From: Rhyzopertha dominica
Lineage: Eukaryota; Arthropoda; Insecta; Coleoptera; Bostrichidae
Assembly (NCBI GenBank): GCA_025024175.1
Contig: QCXZ01000053.1
Location: 8,060,001-8,124,000, forward strand
DNA length: 64,000 bases
Reading direction: 5' to 3'
The notes below the pieces were generated by a model. The model had not been told where the DNA came from. It searched no databases and worked only from the letters and a program-made list of their open reading frames with translations. Positions 61,510 through 64,000 of the stretch are shown here, piece by piece. The translations under genes were made by a program, and so were the position numbers. Numbering within the stretch: the stretch's first letter is position 1; the number at the start of each line of letters is the position of its first letter.

Positions 61510-61870
61510 ATCAATGCAAGAGCCAAGTTTGAAGTGCAAAGTGATTCATTGTAGTTATGTAAAGTCGCTCCATGCACACCTGTGCTACAGCTGCAGCTTC
61601 TCACGTGGTTTCGACACATCGGATTTTGCATCTCTCGTTAGGCTGCGTCTAATGAATTTAGATGTGCGAGTGGGACGTGAATGTGACCATTACCTCCGGG
61701 ATTTTTTGTGACGTTTCGAAAAAGTCACGCGCACGCACGCCTAATTTTAAATTGCATGCTGTTCGGTAATTAGGGTTGTGTACTTGGGGATTAAAATAGA
61801 TTCGACTGCAACAGATGTGGCAGCTATAAGTTTTTTCGGGGGTCCAGTTACATCGTCCACCATTCTTATT
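61510..61870. other. GC-richer island with three E-boxes, copy B
   Basis: CACCTG (61577-61582), CAGCTG (61588-61593) and CACGTG (61602-61607) in the same spacing as copy A. Very few differences over the whole block. Candidate regulatory element. Confidence 0.35.
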
Positions 61871-62480
61871 AAATCTTGAGGCTCGTGGTAGAACATTATG
61901 TTTCAGAAGTTTGCAGTGGCAATATACTATGCAATAACACTATGCGTGAAGAAAGAGCATTAAATGTTAGTGTTTATGGTAAATATTTAATATTTCATGT
62001 GTATTGGGTTTTGAGGAGGAATGAGAAACCTGTGATGCTAGGTTTGGAGAATAGACTAGATATCAATTAGTTCAAAACAATTATTATGGATTTTTTGCAG
62101 AGCATGCAAACAATCCTAAGAGAAATTCTCAGTTTACTGGTTTTTAAAACACACATCAGTTGAGACAATTCGAATGAAAGATTGAGACTGATTATCAAAC
62201 AACGGGAAACAAAGTACTTGAGATAGTTATTTTGGATCAAGTATTGTTATCTCTCGCTAAAACAAATTCACTTCTGTCTTCCATTCAAGCGGGAGGAAGC
62301 ATCACAACACATCAACTGCATTAATTACGGTTCTGATTGATATATCTACTACTTTCATAGCATGCTGAGGTCTTCTTGACTATACTGTTCGGTACTGTTG
62401 TAGTTAAGCTTAAAAGTGGTTAACATGTGTTGTAAGTGTAGTGTATCAGGGGACTTTATTAGGCACAGTACTATCTATAT

Positions 62481-62666
62481 ACAGGGTGATTTACGTAAGT
62501 GGTTGATTAGGCGTTTTCGGCGAAATTATTAAAATAAAAATTTGAAAGTTTGGTAATATATAAAATGGCATAGGAACTCTTTTTTAAAAATAATTTCAAC
62601 ATTTTTGCACTTCCGGTTATACCGGAAATAGACGCTAACTTTGTTATTTTAAATGAAACACCCTGT
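62481..62666. mobile_element. Small MITE-like element with ACAGGGTG ends
   Basis: Starts ACAGGGTGATTTACG and ends ...CACCCTGT, flanked by TAT/TAT, so a TA target is likely. 186 bp, non-coding. The terminal inverted repeat is about 8 bp strict. It sits precisely where the match between duplication copies ends. Confidence 0.65.
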
Positions 62667-63552
62667 ATATTATTGAATTTTTGGATTTCTTAATAAATTC
62701 TAGTGTGACTTTATTAATAACACTTATGGTCTAAGATCAGCCGTTTTGGCGTTATTAGACATTTTGTTAAAAAAATACGTTTGTAGTGCTCCAAAAAATT
62801 AGCAATATCTTTGGAAACACAAAAGATAACGAATTGCGGTTTTCATGGTTGTATAGGGCCAGAACGACACTATCTGCATCATAACTTTGACTATTGTGCC
62901 CTAAGCGTCACAAAAATATAGCACTTTGAGTTTCGAGAATTTCAAACATGGATAACTTGATTTTTTTAAATAGAAGCATGCATTTGTTTTTACGCCATTA
63001 GATAGACATTCGAGGCCAACGAGAAAGACAGGCCAAGGCGCGTGAAGATCACGTGACCAACTTAGTCCGACGCCGGCCATATTGGTTTTGGTTTAACGTT
63101 TGTTTTGTACGGAATGCACATTTCCTGTAAAATATTTACTTATTTTTGTGTGTTCTAAAGTGTTTGTTTTAAACTCCTAGTGACCAGTTCGCTTATAAAC
63201 GTTATTTGGCGAGTTTTGAGTGGCTGTTATAGTACCTACAGGTAGGGTTTAGCATTCTACAGTCAAATAGTCGTGAATGTCTGTTTTGTTTGCATTTGCT
63301 TCTTGCTAGGTGTAAGCGTTTCTAAAAAGGCATTCATTTACATTTTAATTATTTGTTGTGGTACTCGAAGTTACTTATTTTAAAACATAATATTATGATG
63401 TTGCCCACCCATATATTTAAAACGGCATTAAAGTATTTGTAGGCAAAACTTGTTGCGTTTAATACAGGTACTTACCTAACCTTAAAATAAGAAAATCATT
63501 CTAATAACTTATTTATCTTCGTGCAGGTGGTTAGTTTGAGAAAGGAACAAAA
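62667..63552. other. DNA upstream of the THAP-like frame
   Basis: Contains a GC-richer stretch near 63.03-63.07 kb including CGGCCATATTGG and, just before the frame, a pyrimidine tract with GTGCAG (about 63524), a plausible splice acceptor. Could be the 5' region of the element or gene that follows. Confidence 0.35.
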
Positions 63553-63789
63553 ATGCCTCGTCACTGTAGTGGTAGTGGCTATAAATCCAACTATAAAAGC
63601 CAAGGAGAAAAGGTCACTACTTTTTTTTTTAAATTTGAAAACGTACCAAAATATTTTCTTCTTTCCCAAGTACCTACCTCAAAACCAGTAAATAAATATC
63701 TTCAATATCTATCCATAATAGAACAAGATATTTACGAACCTTGTAACTGCAATAATAATTTGTATAAAAAATTAGTAAGTATTAATTGA
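63553..63789 (+). pseudogene. THAP-domain-like N-terminal fragment
   Basis: The frame opens MPRHCSGSGYKSNYKSQGEK followed by VTTFFF, the start of a THAP zinc-binding domain as found in THAP proteins and P-element-type transposases (typical pattern M-P-x-x-C-x4-C-x-S/N-x-Y). The second zinc-ligand Cys is Tyr here (codon 63580-63582), and after about residue 26 the sequence becomes AT-rich and no longer matches (no Trp, no later Cys/His pair). I infer a decayed copy, probably from a transposon; a host THAP gene fragment is possible. The 78-codon frame ends at 63789. Confidence 0.5.
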
Positions 63790-64000
63790 ACGGCATGTAG
63801 AATTATGTTAAATAATTTTGTAAAAAAGCAAAATGACAATCAATGTTGCTCCACAGATAAAGTACAACAAGAAAGAAAAATAAAAAAATTGAAAACTTAG
63901 TTTTTTTGTGTATATTGTGTTAATCCTACTTTGCAAGAGCCTTTTTTAATTAAAAGTGTAATTTCTTTATTATTGTCACATCGTCACTTATTTTTTTATG
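63790..64000. other. AT-rich right end of window
   Basis: Nothing recognised. Confidence 0.5.

Larger units (their letters stand above)
53105..62480 (+). repeat. Large direct duplication, copy B
   Basis: Counterpart of 38053-48412. The left end is cut by the gap. The right end stops at CTATCTATAT, exactly where the small ACAGGGTG element begins. Between 54.6 and 56.0 kb it shows many single-base insertions relative to A, as from lower-quality consensus. Differences from A: fuller mariner relic, third foldback unit, no Tc1 element, other deletions in the LINE relic, and about 127 extra bp near 61.93-62.05 kb. Confidence 0.92.

Noticed and set aside
1..64000. CRISPR arrays, operons, phage or prokaryotic features
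   Set aside because: No regularly spaced repeats, no compact co-directional genes; the content is eukaryotic.
1..64000. A novel multi-gene system
   Set aside because: No cluster of unexplained intact genes exists here; everything coding with clear signal is transposon-derived apart from one candidate 15-codon exon.

Overview
The window looks like nuclear DNA from an arthropod, most likely an insect. It is AT-rich, has a mostly non-coding layout with no operons, and is littered with Tc1/mariner, hAT and non-LTR (LINE) relics, foldback repeats and tRNA-derived SINEs. The order cannot be fixed from the sequence; a tiny TCAGG/TTAGG run near 34.65 kb is compatible with a beetle but is weak evidence. 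No complete host protein-coding gene is recognisable.

The best host-gene signal is on the + strand near 10 kb. A GC-rich patch carries a TATA-like box (9864) and an initiator-like TCAGTT (9895), followed by a leader with upstream ORFs and an ATG at 10091. That ATG opens 15 basic codons (MPKRKNRNMLAKKQN), ending in a GTGAGT splice donor at 10137. I infer a short first coding exon of a nuclear regulator whose first intron may fill the rest of the window. No downstream exon was recognised, so the gene is unnamed. Several GC-rich islands of about 150-600 bp stand out of the AT-rich background (near 3.3, 15.5, 20.5, 24.5, 27.4, 28.0, 30.1, 33.6, 37.0, 40.6, 47.7 and 51.5 kb). They are candidate cis-regulatory or conserved non-coding DNA.

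Mobile DNA, left to right: a foldback repeat (5.5 kb); three copies of a family ending in ACTTCCACATCCAA (9.4-9.7, 14.3-15.2 and, inverted, 21.8-22.4 kb); a LINE reverse-transcriptase relic (16.44-18.33 kb) cut by an 854-bp non-autonomous hAT element with a perfect 8-bp target duplication; seven tRNA-derived SINE-like pieces; an internally deleted mariner-like transposase (30.5-31.3 kb, minus); a hAT transposase C-terminus (35.6-36.4 kb, minus); a complete, apparently intact Tc1-type transposon with a 340-aa DD34E transposase (44353-45937); and a THAP-like fragment at the right end.

The dominant large-scale structure is a direct duplication. About 10.4 kb at 38053-48412 (copy A) recurs at 53105-62480 (copy B), and copy B starts exactly at a 100-N gap. 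Single-copy parts are almost identical, while transposon-bearing parts differ: the Tc1 element is only in A, and the foldback array has two units in A and three in B. This fits either two heterozygous haplotypes placed in series by the assembler or a recent true duplication. I found no convincing new gene system. The most informative observations are the duplication, the nested hAT insertion, the intact Tc1 element, and the candidate promoter with its first exon.
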